Assembly: GCF_050948175.1 (NCBI RefSeq)
Contig: NC_135204.1
Coordinates: 921,473-985,472 of the forward strand
Source: Xylocopa sonorina
Lineage: Eukaryota; Arthropoda; Insecta; Hymenoptera; Apidae
Direction: 5' to 3'
Length of the DNA stretch: 64,000 nucleotides
Positions 63,899 through 64,000 of the stretch are shown one piece after another; the first letter of the stretch is position 1; each line of letters opens with the position of its first letter. Position numbers and translations under genes: made by a program. The notes below the pieces were generated by a model. It had not been told where the DNA came from. It did not search any database and saw nothing but the letters and a program-made list of their open reading frames with translations.

Positions 63899-64000
63899 TG
63901 TCACGTCCGGCACCCGAGAAAATTTTCGTAGTACTCTGCGCACAGCACGTAGCAGAATCGCGGACCGGTCTCTCGATTGTGATGTACACGGTGTTTCCTT
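63899..64000 (+). mobile_element. Probable LTR start, runs off the window
   Basis: Satellite stops at GCATAG and an unrelated G+C-rich sequence begins TGTCACGTCCGGCACCCGAG, the kind of start common in insect gypsy LTRs. Only 102 bp are available, so the class is a guess. Confidence 0.45.

Noticed and set aside
1..64000. tRNA genes
   Set aside because: I looked for cloverleaf-like A and B box pairs by eye and found none that I could support. A tRNA scan would be decisive.

Overview
The window looks like insect nuclear heterochromatin next to or inside a ribosomal DNA locus. The rRNA sequences are arthropod-type, the 28S fragments are broken at the R1 and R2 retrotransposon sites used in arthropods, the mobile elements are typical of insects (piggyBac, mariner, Ty3/gypsy, R1 clade), and there are TTAGG / TTAGGTTGGG-like tracts. 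A hymenopteran is plausible but not proven. I see no clearly intact host gene. The only intact-looking reading frame is a mariner transposase.

Layout. 0-2 kb, 10.5-12 kb, 17.3-19.1 kb, 22.9-25.4 kb, 31.0-31.5 kb, 33.9-35.5 kb and 62.9-63.9 kb carry a satellite of about 179 bp in both orientations. A second, AT-rich satellite of about 133 bp lies at 2.7-3.0, 19.1-22.9 (interrupted) and 36.2-36.4 kb. Two diverged copies of one block (about 1.64-8.11 kb and 35.06-39.92 kb) each hold satellite, a 30-bp minisatellite, half of an R1-clade LINE on the minus strand, a telomere-repeat-like tract, a second minisatellite and pieces of a dead HSDL2-like gene.

The satellite has been a landing pad. Two copies of one Ty3/gypsy element (12.0-17.3 and 25.4-31.0 kb) share stop codons, target duplication and flanking satellite variants, so they arose by duplication of a dead copy. 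One later took a piggyBac-type MITE, the other a mariner. Three dead piggyBac-like elements lie at 19.5-21.9, 23.3-24.8 and 31.5-33.9 kb. From 41.7 to 44.8 kb there is a huge, nearly perfect palindrome (arms about 1.4 kb, loop 184 bp) built from a repeat that also occurs in non-palindromic form at 8.6-9.5 and 50.8-51.5 kb. A third, different gypsy relic spans 46.4-50.7 kb.

From 52.6 to 62.9 kb lies a decayed rDNA stretch: a short R1-type element ending at the 28S R1 site, the 28S 3' part, spacer, an 18S truncated at its 3' end, ITS1 with about 250-bp repeats, 5.8S, ITS2, a 28S 5' part with a large deletion, then the 5' part of an R2 element at the exact R2 site. That R2 is itself interrupted by a second copy of the short R1-type element with a 14-bp target duplication. 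Changes in universally conserved rRNA motifs show these are rRNA pseudogenes. The window ends in satellite with the probable start of another LTR element at 63,899.

Little here works together as a pathway. The interest lies in the order of nested insertions, the duplications, the palindrome and the R1/R2 structures.
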